Numbered from the stretch's first letter, positions 11,878 to 23,524 are shown. The stretch is 62,935 nt of DNA from Cyanophora paradoxa (GCA_004431415.1 QPMI01000442.1:1-62935); one strand, 5' to 3'. The notes: generated by a model not told the origin, from the letters alone. A program made the numbers and translations.

Positions 11878-12130
11878 ATGCAGCCGCAGAGCCTCGGAGG
11901 CCCGGGCCTTTCGGATCCGGTCCTGGTGATAAAGCACACAATCATGATTCTTCTGATCATGAGCCCTTCGAGCTCGTGATCATGAAGCCTCAGGCCTCGG
12001 TACCAGGGCGACTCGGCGAGCTCGACGCATGGCCAGTCATGATCAAAAAGCTCGTGTCTCGTAGCAAGCAACCCTCCGGGCCCAGCCTAGAAGACACACG
12101 GCGCTGATGATGGGAGCTCGAGCCTCGAGA
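11878..12130. repeat. 253-bp direct repeat, copy 1
   Basis: Bases 11878-12130 recur at 12305-12557, a constant offset of 427 bp, with one mismatch seen (T at 11967, A at 12394). Near identity implies a recent duplication or gene conversion, or an assembly duplication. Confidence 0.95.
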
Positions 12131-12304
12131 AAGCCTCAGGCCTCCTTTGAGGCCCAGGGACATGCGCTGGTCATAGACTCTAGATCTGAGAGCCTCGGAG
12201 CTCGAGCTTGTGATCATGTGCATCGGATCATGACGCCGCTGAGCCTCACTGGGCTCAGGCCTCGGCAGCTCCCTTTGAGGCTCCGGATCCCTGATCATGA
12301 CTTA

Positions 12305-12557
12305 ATGCAGCCGCAGAGCCTCGGAGGCCCGGGCCTTTCGGATCCGGTCCTGGTGATAAAGCACACAATCATGATTCTTCTGATCATGAGCCCATCGAGC
12401 TCGTGATCATGAAGCCTCAGGCCTCGGTACCAGGGCGACTCGGCGAGCTCGACGCATGGCCAGTCATGATCAAAAAGCTCGTGTCTCGTAGCAAGCAACC
12501 CTCCGGGCCCAGCCTAGAAGACACACGGCGCTGATGATGGGAGCTCGAGCCTCGAGA
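12305..12557. repeat. 253-bp direct repeat, copy 2
   Basis: Second copy of the repeat at 11878-12130. The 174 bp between copies are not duplicated. Confidence 0.95.
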
Positions 12558-12783
12558 TCCGCATGATGGGCCGGAGCCACTAGGACGATTAATATTTAAT
12601 TATGCCTCTGTCCCCTCATGATCAGCGAGGACGGCTTATGCACATGATGATCATGACGTGCGTGCATGCGCGTGCACGTGTGAATGCCTGCAGGCGCAGT
12701 TGCTTCCTCATCAATTCAAATCTATTACTTCCTAATTCCTCAAAAAGCTACTCTCCTAATTCCTAATAAAGCTACATTCTCCC

Positions 12784-13660
12784 CTACACATAGATGCGAT
12801 TCGGCCTTTTGCAATTGGGTCGGCGGCACTCGGGGCATTTGCATATTTGCTCTTGGCTGCTGTCGTCGAGGGTTCCGACTGGAGGCCCGGAGGTCGTGAA
12901 TTCGAAGAATGTGGGAATGTGACTACGTCAAGCACGTACCGAATACTTCCACGTGAGGGATCACCTGGCTCAATGTCTAACAAAGCATAAAACCCAAAAC
13001 GATATCTGTCACCAACCATCACTGGTCGAAGCTCGACGTTCGGTTTGCAGCTGTGATTCTGCAGCACTGGCCAGCCCCCGGCTGCCATATCCAGCAACCT
13101 GCACGCGCAGGCCTGTTCAAGCAAGTAGGAAGGGTACTTGTAATTGGAAGAAAGAACGGAATAACCAGTTGAGAAGATGTTTCAGTCGAACATGCGTTGT
13201 GAGCCGCGTAGCTTTCGACCGGGAACTTGCTCTGGACCTGTTGCATTTGTTCCCCAGAAGCTCTCCCAAAAACATGCCTGCTCGTATTCTGGGGGCCCAC
13301 TTCGGGTTCCGGATGCCAACACCACAGTCATTCTGCTCGTCGAAAACTTCCACGGAAATACTTGAAGACTGACCCACGATCTTGAAGTTCCGATTTCCGC
13401 AATCGGTAGTGCCATAAGAGCAGTTGAAAGGAGTGCACTGGTATTCGGAAACAATGTTGTGGCAAGCAGGAGAATCGCGGCAAAGAAGCAGACGTGACCC
13501 CGTGGCCCCGAAGCAGACGCAGCAATCATGGCTCAGTTGTTCTCTCACTGCCGCGCGGAACAGCGCGGTCAAAAATCGAACAGCGCTAGAACAACGCTCA
13601 CGAACCGGCTTTTGGAATATGTGGAAACTGGAAGTTAGAATTGTAAGCCTTGATAACCTC
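12784..13660 (-). other. AWS/SET/post-SET lysine methyltransferase region
   Basis: SET proteins methylate lysines on histones or other proteins. A pre-SET/AWS-like cysteine set (CTPFNCSYGTTDCGNRNFK) is followed by SVEVFDEQNDCGVGI and IRAGMFLGELLG, matching the entry of a SET domain. After frame breaks comes VLQNHSCKPN, the NHSC-PN motif that contacts SAM and forms the active site, then FYALLDIEPGD. A phase-2 intron (donor GTACGTGC, acceptor CGACAGCAG) joins to QICKCPECRRPNC, a post-SET-type Cys cluster, and the TAG. The usual ELTYDY tyrosine motif after the PG is not seen, so catalysis is doubtful. One frame break fits a missing base in CCCC at 13252-13255; another could be a 29-nt intron. 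Confidence 0.6.
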
Positions 13661-16600
13661 ATTCATCCGCTTTTTTGCCAGCTCCGATCCATCATGTGAA
13701 ATTCGGGCCTGGTTTGGAGGGCGAGTATGATAAAGTTTCTGAACGTGTTCCAGGATGTGCGGAGAGGACTCAATTCTGGAGTTCTGAGCTCGGACTTCCG
13801 AGATGTACCTGCAAACGAGCACATGAAAAGGAAGAATACGAAGCTGAACCCTCCCGAACCTGAGTTCAAGTTCTTTGATGTGCTCTTCAGGGGAAGCCGT
13901 GATATCGTGATTGATGAAACGCGCCATAAGGTGCAGAGTAAGTTTCTCCTTGAATTCTTCGAGAGAAATCGGATACGTGTACGAAGCCTGCTTCTCGTAT
14001 TCTTCCTCATGCAGCTGCCCTGTTGGGTACCACATCTGCAACGTCGGAGGCCTAACGGCGCCAGACGCGTCGAGAATGTCGTTCAGACATTCAGACAACT
14101 GGAGTAAGAAGTCGCCTGCATGGACTCCGCACTGCCGTTAAGCCTTCAGTACCGGTAAATTTCAGCAATGCGAGCAATTGAAATGCCGACCGACAATGTG
14201 AACGCGTCCTGAGCAGTTGACGTGGAGCAGGGAAATAAATCGATTCGACAGACACGGTCCTCAAGTCGTGTTTCCGGCAACCAGCGGTCACATCCTCGCA
14301 TGCTCGAAAGCATCTCACCAGCGATGACAGCCGAGTTTTGAAAGTAGGTCCCAAGAGAATCGTAAAAAACCATTCCCGGCCCATCCGAGAAACTCAAAAG
14401 CACGTGAGCAGTCCTTTGCGATGAAAAAAATAAGCGAAACGATATTGTTATACGTTAAAAGAAATAGATTACCAGTGGAATGCCTCTTCCAATACGAAGG
14501 CGACCCCGGGCGCTGGTTTGCGGTGCCGTTCCAGAGATGCAATCTTGGAGACAATGCTCTCAACGACATTTCCATGGAATTCTAGGGGTCGGATTCCAAG
14601 TTGACGCATCAACTGTTTCGCACCAACAATCTCCAAAACTGTTTATAATTATGCTCGAAATTAGGCAATGGAAGACTTTGAGATGATCATTACGCACAAT
14701 TCTGCATGTGGATGTCATTGAAAGGGTCACCCAGCGTGTGCTCTGGAAGAAAAGCGAAGCCTCCCGTGAATTCCGGCAACTCCGGCACGTCAGCAAGCGG
14801 ACGCTCAAGTCGTTCTGGTTCGAGGCGAAACACGTGAAATGCGTCCACGTTGTACGTTGAGTACAATCCTTGAGGGACAGTTCGTGGCCGAAGCCTTGCC
14901 TGCCTTGAAACTGAATCTGAATTCCCGTCGATCACCTTGTTGGCGCAGCTGAGAATTCCCAGGTAATTGAAACGACCAAGAAGTCTGCAGTGATGCACAT
15001 CGCGTTCCGACCATGGATGATGGGAAAGTATCTTTTGGAAAAACAGGATGTCAAAACAGCTTTGCTTAGAGTAAAAAAGACAGCAACTTGGACCCACCAG
15101 GAAGCCCGAGGCGCACTGAACCGCAAGACGGACGAAGATTGATTCGCGAATATCGTGTTCCATCACTTGATCACTAATAACAGCGTGCGTAATTCTGCAT
15201 TCATCACATTAAACAGAGAAGTAGGTGGAATCCATATGTAAGAAAAAAGGGAGCTCACCCCAGACTTCCGAAGTCGGCAAGCCCGGCTTCGCCGATAACC
15301 AGCTCTGTGCGTTGTGTATACGCCTCGAGCAACGCAATCACTTCTGGGAATTCGCTGAACATAACGGATCGGCACTGCTGAAGAAAGGATATCTGAAGTT
15401 TTTTGAAGCTTGCGAGAAACATCTGCAAGATTTCGAATCCGACGAGTTTCTTCAGACGAAATGGAAGCTGCCTCTCCATGAGAGCAAATATGAGGCTGAG
15501 CTGCCTCAGAACGCCACCTGAACCTGCTCCTATGTCCGCAATCACAACCTCTGGCGAGTCCAGCTCCAAAGTCGAGTTCCCTTCCGGCAAGACCCCCCGG
15601 AAATGAACTCTGCTATCGTTTTGATGTCAACGAGGCCGAGCTCGCCATAATTCAAAGATCGAGAGAGCGATCCAATGGATGAGGCTTTCATGTTGTCTTG
15701 TTTCTTCAGAATGCTGGGCAGACTCTCCTTCCGGATATGAAAACGCATATCGTACACCGCTCCAGCTTCATCCGCATAGCGACCATTTGTGACAACCTCA
15801 GCCGCGAGTTGCCAGCGCCGTGGAAAGTTGTCACATCGACTGAATTCAATCATGCCACGGGAGCAAGAAACGACAAGCGGGGCGACTTCGTTTTCTCGCT
15901 TCTTGCGCTTCACTGGCTTGTCGCCTTCGAATCACTCAGAATTAAAAAAACCAGAAACATTTAAGACGCTCGAACCGACATACGGAGCTGAAGCTAAAGA
16001 TTGGAGGACTCTCGCTGCAGCCTGACGCCTGCCACCGCTGCTGGCCGTGGTGCGCGATGCACTGGAGTCAACAGATGCGTCTGAGGAATTGGGATCGTCG
16101 TTCGCGCCGTATGGCTTCTGGCTGAAGTCTATTGCTGAGTCGTTTCCGGCTGAACGCGTTCTTTTAATTCCCTGGCCAGGCTCTGGTCCGAAATCAACGC
16201 CTGACACGCGGGGTATCAGTTCAGAGATGGAAACATGAGCCATGATTCATGCATATGCTCACCGGGTATATTCTGAGTAAGGTAAGCCCAAATTTGATGC
16301 GTGTTCGGAAGTCGACCAGACGGTGTGCGAGCGGAAGGGTCCTTCGAATTCTTGATAGCGTACCGGTACCACGACACCCTCCAGTTGCTCAACTGTGGAT
16401 GCGTTTTAGGCCGATCCGTACTGGGCTGCTGCGGTAGGTCGCTGCGCATGCTCTTCCGGCGCCGTTTGACGGTGACGGGCCGATGTGCAGCTAAAGGGCG
16501 TGGGAACTCATGATCATGATCACGATTCTCATGGCAGGTTGGCGAATTCCGTGCCGGAGAGCTGTTGGAAGAACTGCTTCCGCCTGGAAGCTGCAGCTGC

Positions 16601-17110
16601 TCTTCCGCCTGGAATAAGCGCTCGCTTTCGGACTCATCGCTCGCTGACTGTTCACCGTACGAAAAATCGGTCTTGGTACGATCAAGAGACCGCAAGTGAA
16701 GTTTACGAAGTTCCTCGGAATCGCCAGGGAGTCTGATCTTCAGAGCTAGAAGCCAGTCGCTGGCGACCGTCTCGGCATACTTCAATAGGGCACGCGAGCT
16801 CGATGTCGAAAGCTTCTTTACCCAATCCAGAAGTTCGGCGGGGTTTGCCGGATGGCCGACATTCACAGAAGGAAAATTCGCGTTTTCCAGCATATCGAGA
16901 ACGACATTGGCGGCTTCAGCAGTGATGTCTGATATGACCTGCAAAGATGATGGGATGACAACAGGTGTGCAGAGAAGGTTGAAGATTACCTTCCTGTGGA
17001 GGGCGTCGTCTGTTTTCACACCGAAGGATGCGAAGAAATCTGTTGGCAGCTGAGGAGCATCGTCGTCGCCGTCACTCGATGAGCTCGAGCTCGAGGAAGC
17101 GTACGGTGCT
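12784..17110 (-). CDS. DOT1-like / Ulp1-like / SET-domain locus
   Basis: A continuous chain of exons on the minus strand with no room for a separate promoter between domains. Exons: about 17110-17015 (Ser/Asp-rich), ~16969-16263, 16200-15959, 15901-15259, 15194-14698, 14638-14473, 14413-14254, 14131-~13620 and on to a TAG at 12784. Most junctions keep phase. Order of features: a low-complexity start; a helical segment resembling a TFIIS N-terminal (LW) domain (LLDWVKKLSTSSSRALL); a basic NLS-like KRRRKS; a DOT1-like methyltransferase; a Ulp1-like fold; a helical linker; an AWS-like Cys cluster; SET; and post-SET. Two probable one-base losses (C run 15593-15598; C run 13252-13255) break the frame. 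If all junctions hold this is one protein of roughly 1200-1400 residues. It could instead be two or three adjacent genes or a decayed locus. The first exon is not located. Confidence 0.5.
14090..14638 (-). other. Ulp1/SENP-like (C48) protease fold
   Basis: Ulp1-type proteases process or remove SUMO or related modifiers with a His-Asp-Cys triad. Exon 14473-14638 ends in EEAFHW (His-Trp as in the family), exon 14254-14413 has VFYDSLG (Asp in the typical YDSLG setting), and a 122-bp intron (14132-14253, GTCTGT...CGGCAG) leads to CGVHAGDFLLQL, which matches the catalytic-Cys DCGVF/CGVH box. The Asp-to-Cys distance is then 36 residues, a little shorter than the roughly 50 of yeast Ulp1. Without that intron the frame stops at TGA (about 14147-14149) and the Cys is lost, so the call depends on this splice. 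Confidence 0.45.
14698..15901 (-). other. DOT1-like methyltransferase region
   Basis: DOT1 enzymes methylate histone H3 Lys79 and use a class I SAM-binding fold rather than SET. Here the order matches: NYGELGLVDIKTIAEFI precedes motif I VVIADIGAGSGG, then an acidic strand end LVGFEIL, then ELVIGEAGLADFG, and after the 15195-15258 intron THAVISDQV...ASGFLV, which occupies the place of the family's VNN-containing strand. The strict DLGSG and VNN forms are absent, so activity is unproven. A run of six C at 15593-15598 appears one base short; one more would join the two halves in frame. Confidence 0.45.
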
Positions 17111-18401
17111 GCATTCGATTAAAAAGCGCGGATGAAGCCCGAGCACACGGGCAGATGCAGCTTTTCTTTCGCACATGAGAGCGGTGGAGAGAATGCCCTG
17201 TTTCCTCGAGCTGCTGCCCGAACCAAGACTGGCGGCGTCCTCGGAGAACGCGGTGCGACGGAGGGCTGCGAGGATAAGAAGAAGCCCGCACAGTCAAGTT
17301 TTAGAATGGCCGCTCACTCTCAGATGGTCAGATTCACGTGAAGGACTTGGGGGGTCCCAATGCTGCGCGAAGCTCAGATCTAGATTGCTGGAGGACGCTC
17401 AAATCGCTGGTTTCTAAGAACGGACGGAGCTCGTGGCACCAACTGGGCCCGGAGGGCAGAAAGGTGTGCGCGGATCCTGGAGCCGGAGGCGGGGGGAGCC
17501 GGATAGCGGGGGGAGCCGGATATAAGAAGCAATAAGAAGTAAGAAGTAAGAGTAAGAAGCTGTAAGCTAAGAAGCTGCGTAGAAAGAAGCTCATTGAAGG
17601 GGAAGAAGCTTTTGAAGTAAAGAAGCTCTAGACACAGCAATTGCAAGCAGGCAGCCAACCACGTGCACGGACCGAGCTCGTACGGCACTGCGATGGAAGC
17701 TCAGATTTCAAAGCGAAGGTATGGCGTGAGGTTGCCTTGAGTAAGAAAGGCTTCCCGCTCTGGTTCTGGTCCTGTACATGTGGCCACGCGTGTGTGAAGG
17801 GCGTGCATAGCGTATCCACATGTACATGCACGTACCGCGGCCGGTACGCCGCGGCCTGACTGGATTCTTGCAGCCTCCCATTGTTTGAGGACTTCTCGAA
17901 ACCGCTCGGGAGCACCTGGGATCATGCGGAGCCGGCCGAGCAGTGCCGCTTGGCGCTTCTTGTAGGTTTCGAGCGGAGCGTCCGGTGGGGCAGTTCATGT
18001 TCCTTTTGGGAAAGCCGCAAGACCAGAGCGATCGGCTTCAGGAGCTCGCACATGCGCTTCTGGAACAAAACCTCCTCATTCGAACTCTGGAAGGCGCCCA
18101 AGCGCGTTGGAGAGGTCAGAGATGTGGGCATGCGCACACGCCGCAATCGCGCTACGCATGCTAGTTGCGATAGAAGCACGGCCGGGAGAGCTGGCCGGCG
18201 CCGAGAGAGCACGGCCGGCGCCGAGAGAGCTGCGGGTGGTTGTGTAGGCAAGCTCTGTTCTTGTGTACGGACCTGTTTTGCTCTTAGCATTCTGTTCTAC
18301 CGTCTTGACGACGTCGACCGGCAGACGAACTCTGTACCCCCTTGCGCGCCGTGCCTCGGCCGTGGCCACCGTAGCGCGCAGCGGCTGCCTTTGGCGGCGC
18401 G
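17111..18401. other. Spacer upstream of AT1
   Basis: Apart from the purine repeat and a possible first exon of the minus-strand neighbour near 17.1-17.3 kb, no gene is seen. A short duplication of GAGAGC(A/T)CGGCCGGCGCC-like sequence sits near 18180-18230. Confidence 0.4.
17519..17632. repeat. Purine-rich GAAGC/TAAGAAG repeat
   Basis: Many irregular copies of AAGAAGC and AAGAAGTAAG lie on the plus strand. Low complexity, no coding character. Confidence 0.7.
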
Positions 18402-21370
18402 ATGAACAGCTTCAGAGAGCCTTTCTTTGACTCTGACTGCTTGAGTCGTCACTGGCATGGTACTTCTTTAGCTTTTCCCCGGGAACCGCGATACCGCGAA
18501 CTGCAAAGAAGTGCGGGGATGATTGCTGACGTTTTCGCGGTGCCGCAGAGCCCCTGCCCCCAGATATGCGGCGACTGGATACGACGGTATGTAAACGCCA
18601 CAGAAACGACGTGCCAAACAGATCTAGACTGCCATACGCAGAACCCACATGCTGCCCTTCTTGAATTACAGGCATCGAAGTCGACTATGGCAGCCTTGTC
18701 GGCAGCGTCAGCCGCCATCAATGCTACGCTTAGGTAACAGGCGCAGCAGAGCTCGAGCAAGTGCAGTTTGGCGTTCTTACTCGTTCTTACTCGCAGAGCA
18801 ATCATCGCAACGGACCCCGTGAACTTCGCTGACCCAAACAAGCAAGTGTGCCTTCTTCTGATAGGCCTAGTTCAGCTTCACGGTCGTCCTCTAGCCTTGC
18901 GTGCTTTCCGGTGCGAATGCGCGGCGTTGCCTTCATCGCTGCCTGCCGGCTCTGTGTCTGAAGCTGTCGATCTTTCTGATCTGGCAGGGCGTGTGCCGAC
19001 CTGCCAGACGGAGAAGTCGAGAGGCTCGAATCTGATTTACGTGTACATGCATATGATTGCAATTCGCACATGCACGTCCCAGATGGCGCTGGATCATTCA
19101 GTGTGGATCAAATCGAAAGAGCGCACGTATTCAACTGGTCTCTTCTTTTCAGTCAGATCTTCGCGTTTCTTCGCCAAGGCCGGATGGCTCTGGATTCACA
19201 ATGGAGTCGGTTCATCGAAGCACGAGATAGCGATTGTGCTGGGGCTTGGGGATCTTCGTCATTGTCAGTGCTCTCGCAAGTTGAAGATGTGTCTCCGTCC
19301 GAAATGTAAGTAGTAGTGTTATGCTTGGAGTGAAATGATTGATTCTTTTTCAGGTTTATCTTCCGTGCTCTTTCGGATCCTATGGGGATAGGGTCGTCTT
19401 CTATGGTGCATGATAACTGGCCATCTTCAGAATTGCAAGAATCTCGCGATGTACCTTTCTCTATCGGTCTGTCACATTACAATGTAGTTCAATCTGTAGC
19501 ATACAATCATGTTTGGCGCACAGTGGACATCAATTCTCACCGGAAGGACATCGATGATAAACTGAGTCAGCTCTGCGACGGTTTCAAGTTTGTGACGCTC
19601 TCGCATGCGGGGAGCGCGTCTGATCTGGAGTCAGTCGTCAATGAGATAGCGTGCCTGGTACGCAGTCAATTCTCTTGTGCAATTGTGGATCCGTTTCTTC
19701 TGATTTCGTCACCAGCTTGCACGCACTGCAAAGCTAAAATGCCCTTTGGGGGCGTATGTGTGGACTAAAGGCTGCTGGGGAACGTCAAGGGGCGCTCTCG
19801 GGCCGAATGTTCGAAATCGAAGGCGGTCGCCAGCACCAGCAAATGCCATCAATGGACGGTAGACTGTGTTAACCTTTATTTTGTCCGTCGACTTCAACTC
19901 TTGACCGATCAGGGAAACCCACCTTGTTATCCCGTGTGTGTACGATAAACTTCCTCCCGACCAGCAAATGCCCGGAAACAATCAAGCACACTTCGCCATT
20001 TCTCAAATTCGGAAGGTATTCATTAACATGTGCGCCTGATTCCGCTGAAGTGGTCCCGACCTTCGACTTAGATAATAGAAGAACGCCGAACGAGCGCGAA
20101 ATCCATCACTGTACAGGAGCTTGAGAGCTCGCATCCCTTTGCAAAGCTTCCTATCAAGGTCAGTTGGAATCACGGTCCGAGCAGCATTCTGGTTCTGTTT
20201 GGAACCGAATCTTTTAGGTTATCATCATGGAGGCAGTTCAAATGGATTCTTTTGACGGAATCCGGTTCATTTCGAAGGAATTTCTTATCGAGTTATCGAA
20301 GCTTAGCAAGGAATTCGGAATCGCACTGTTGGTCGACGAATCAATAACAGGTGAGCAGCTGTACATGTGTGCGCGCATAACAGGGAGAGTGACAATGTCC
20401 GCACTTCACGCGCAGCCATGTGTCGTACAGCGAAGTCTTTCTTCGCATTTGAACAGTTTGTGAGCACTGTGCAGAACTCGAATACGAAGGACGAGATTCT
20501 TGTGCACGGCGTGCTTACGGGGAAAACGATGCTTCCGTCGTGTATTCTCGTGCGCGCTCAGCATTGTTCGCTCTCGCCGAGGGCATTGAGAGCATCAGGC
20601 GTGATGCAGGTAAAAGAAATGCCTGGTGGAGTAGATCCATGGAAGCGGACGTTCAACATTCCAGCGGAAGAATTTGCAAATGATGTTTTTGCCGGTACGA
20701 TTTCACACTTGTAGTTTTCTGAGAAACACTTTCATTGCCTCTCTGCAGAGTATATAACTGTGCAGCCGTATCGTGACGCTTTGATCAGGACATCTTGTGT
20801 TTTGGATAAAAGTTCGTGTTTGTGTCCTAATCGTTACCACCTCTCATGCATATCCTCTAGTTTGCAAAATGCGCACTCGATGTCCAGACTTCTTCCAAAG
20901 CCTTGCAGCTCTGTCGACCAAAATTTTCCATCTCTTTGAGGACTTCGAATTTGGCCTGCGAGCTTCGCTTTGGAGGCGACGGAAATCTTCTATCCGTCCG
21001 GCCGCTTGGCTAGCAGCTCGGGAAGTCTCCCGCTACTCGGATTGCGATCTATCCTACAGTACATCCGTAAATGACATCAAATACGAGGCGGGGCAAGCAG
21101 TTTCGCATGCCGGTACGATTATAGTGTATTGCTTTTCATAATTTTCTGCGAAAGCGCATTTGTTTGCTTTTCATTAATTTTTGCGCCTGTGCAGGATTCC
21201 TGTTCGCAGTGCCGACTGTTGTCGCAGACAATTTGCCCCAGTTCATTTACACGCGCATTGCCCAATGCGAAGTAGCATCTTATCATCGGTACATTTTTCC
21301 AATCGATTGCAATTTCCAGAGGCTGGTGCAGCGATTTGCACGTGCCAAGCGTACAAAACTATCGCTTTAG
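18402..21370 (+). CDS. Class III aminotransferase-like protein AT1
   Basis: Class III enzymes are PLP-dependent transaminases (GABA, ornithine and similar). The first exon starts at ATG 18402 and splices at about 18732 to AIIATDPVNFADP near 18795. Later exons show VTLSHAGSASDLESVV (the NSG-EAVE-type helix), NGRETHLVIP, VIIMEAVQMDSFDGIRF (the EPVQ strand), ALLVDESITG (the Asp that pairs with the PLP ring), ILVHGVLTGKTMLPS (Lys in a GK-T/A setting, the likely Schiff-base lysine), GGVDPWKRTF, and a tail GFLFAVPTVV...YHRYIFPID. Introns such as 19308-19354 are clean. Every one of these blocks aligns with AT2 on the minus strand at 38.4-41.4 kb, which confirms the exon model. The glycine-rich parts usual in active enzymes are eroded, so substrate and activity are open. 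Some junctions after 20350 are unresolved. Confidence 0.6.
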
Positions 21371-21501
21371 ATGGTAAAGTCTATTTTTTAAGAAGAACGA
21401 GCGCGCTTGGGCTTGACCGCACTTGGGCTTGCAACAGGGTCCTCGAATGCCCTACGGCGAAACCAGCGCGCGCTGTCAATGCATCGTCTGTCAAGAGTAA
21501 G

Positions 21502-23401
21502 CTAATCTTCGAACCGTACGCGTGGAGTGTGTCGTGATTCCGAACATACACAGCCAACAAGATCCGATCTCATCAATGACTCCAGGCCCCAGCGAGCGGC
21601 TCTCTCGCAAGGCTTAGCGATGCTGCTCTCGAAATCGTCCCAAGTAATGCGAAAATCGTACATGGCCTGCGAATGGGTGTGTGGGATGTTAGTTAAAAGA
21701 TGGGGATCGAACAAAGATCGGGCAACATTACCCGAACAAGCATATTGTGATTGTTCATATACGCCTCGGCGGCGGGCATCCATTGTGTATCCTCGATTAT
21801 TTGCATAGTTTTCTCCCACTGAAGATAGCGAAGCACTGTGAGTATAATGGCGCGCGCGGGTGCCCATGGCCAGCAAAATTGCGCACATCGTGCACAATGC
21901 CTGCCACGTTGAGGCAGCTTCCTAGAGAGCCCTCCCTTGTCTTCCGCATCAGGTAATCCATGGCATCGACACCGGGCGCCACCTCGGGATACGAGGAGTA
22001 ATACGGCGCTAGTGTGTGTGCAGCTTGCTTCAGAAGTACCTCGGCCATTAGACGGTTTCGGTACAAATGCTGAACGAGATTCTGAGTAAATTAACAGGCC
22101 AGGCTCTGATATTGATCATCTTTGTCTTACCTTCAACATGCATTGGTCCTGCTTCGGAAGGCGGTTGCAAGAGCGAGCTTCAGTGTACGGATGACGTACA
22201 TATTCCTGAATCGTGTGCACAGAAGGCACAGGATCAAGCATCCAACTCTTGAGAATTCCGGTGTCATGATGAGGAAATAGTGTTCTGAAAGTGTCACCGA
22301 GGCGTTTGTGGTGACGATTGAATATGTGTCGATACGGATGCCCTGGGGCAACAATTGGCTCGAGGCGCATGTTTCCACGGAAACCGCCAACTTGGTAAGG
22401 AACCCAGCCATCACGCGCATGCGACGCGTACGAGCCTTTCCAGGTCTTTGCGTCGAGGAAGCAGTCAAGACTATTTTTGAGTTTGTGTGCACGGACGCCG
22501 ACAGCAGGAGCTGGGACGGGCAAGGTCGCCGGATAGTCTTGTGAAAAGAACGAAACTTGATGCCGGGCGTGTTCTTCCAAGTTGCCTTCGTCCGGCCAAA
22601 CGCCAGAACCGACAGCAAGAGTGCGCTGATAAGGACTCTTGAAAGGGGGAAAACCTTGCACGCCTTGCAAGGGAGTCTGATTTCGTTATATTCCATAAAG
22701 ATTGTTCGACAGTCCTGTCCGCGAGAAATCCAGCTGGCGCAATCCGCAGGGGTCATCGTTGGGAACAACTTCCCGAACATGCTTCGTGTTGACCGGTCTT
22801 GAATACGTGTTTGGAATCGGGAATTCGCAACTATGTCTTTCGAGTGCGCAGAAGAAGGTGAAAACGTTGAGCCGTCACCAAATGCAGGGGAATCCGGATT
22901 GAGAAGAATTACGTCATCATCAGCTTGTTTCTTTGGAGGAGTCGAGCACCTGGAATTCGGGTCCAAATTACCGGCAGTGATCGACAATTCACGATGCTCA
23001 AGCTCACCCTTTGCCCGCGTTCTCGGACAGTAACGGCACTTCGCCAGTTGCCTCAGTCGAAAGATTTGCAACGACGTCGAAATCGGGGTTTGAGTATACA
23101 TCGTCATCGCTCAAAAGAGCAGCAGAAGCTCTTGCCCTGGGCAAATCATTTCCAATTCTGCACACACGATAGCCTGAGCGAGCGTTGATAGCAACAGAAA
23201 CAAAAATCCACACCCGGTGCCATCGCTGTCGACTGTCAGCGTGACAGCGGCGGGCAAGGCCGGTCTGGTGACTTCAGACATCGTATCGGCCAGCGACATT
23301 ACCTCGCTATCAACGTCATTGCCAGTTGATGCCTGTTGCGGACGAAACGGGAATAGCTGCAAAGCTTTGGCGACACTCTCCTTGAGCATTCTGAAGGCCA
23401 T
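21502..23401 (-). CDS. Unknown family protein A (paralogue of 53.7-55.5 kb)
   Basis: Function unknown. The start ATG is at 23401 (MAFRMLKESV) and the stop at 21502. Exons mirror those of paralogue B: a cysteine segment (LPCKACK), then FPPFKS, DGWVP...RGNMRLEPI...APGHPYR, an exon with YRNRLMAEVLLKQAAHTLAP, a short exon ending MPAAEAYMNNHNMLVR, and a last exon beginning AMYDFRITWDDFE. Between CKACK and FPPFK the frame shifts; paralogue B reads through PCQACNKFPPFK, so one C is missing from the run read on the plus strand as G at 22645-22649. This is either an inactivating mutation or an assembly error. A 17-C tract lies just upstream. Paired cysteines suggest metal binding in the first half; nothing else is known. 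Confidence 0.6.
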
Positions 23402-23507
23402 TGCTGACGAAAGGCCTACGTATACCGGGCTGAAGAGGTGTTGGGCTGACTTCAATGTGGCGGGAAGAGTGGCGCATACTGATCGATACCCCCCGCAAGC
23501 AGTTGGA

Positions 23508-23524
23508 CCCCCCCCCCCCCCCCC
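23508..23524. repeat. Poly-C tract (17 C) upstream of gene A
   Basis: A run of 17 C, then a second C-rich run, 107 bp upstream of the gene A start codon. On the coding strand it is poly-G. Paralogue B has a 27-bp tract in the equivalent place. Confidence 0.9.

Larger units (their letters stand above)
11860..12680. other. TGATCATGA-rich spacer
   Basis: Non-coding spacer with many palindromic TGATCA/CATGATCATG motifs, repeated GAGCCTCGGAG and CCCGGGCC strings and a large direct repeat (next entries). The same texture recurs at 37.8-38.35 kb and 61.0-61.75 kb. Confidence 0.7.

Noticed and set aside
12784-17110. Viral origin of the methyltransferase/protease locus
   Set aside because: DOT1-like, SET and Ulp1-like proteins occur in some large DNA viruses, but the many spliceosomal introns and eukaryotic neighbours give no support for a viral insert.
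18402-21370. AT1 and AT2 as catalytically dead aminotransferases lacking the Schiff-base lysine
   Set aside because: An alternative frame of AT2 shows HGILIGKALIPS matching HGVLTGKTMLPS in AT1, and the GK(A/T) lysine fits the GKAL lysine of ornithine aminotransferase. Loss of the lysine is not supported.
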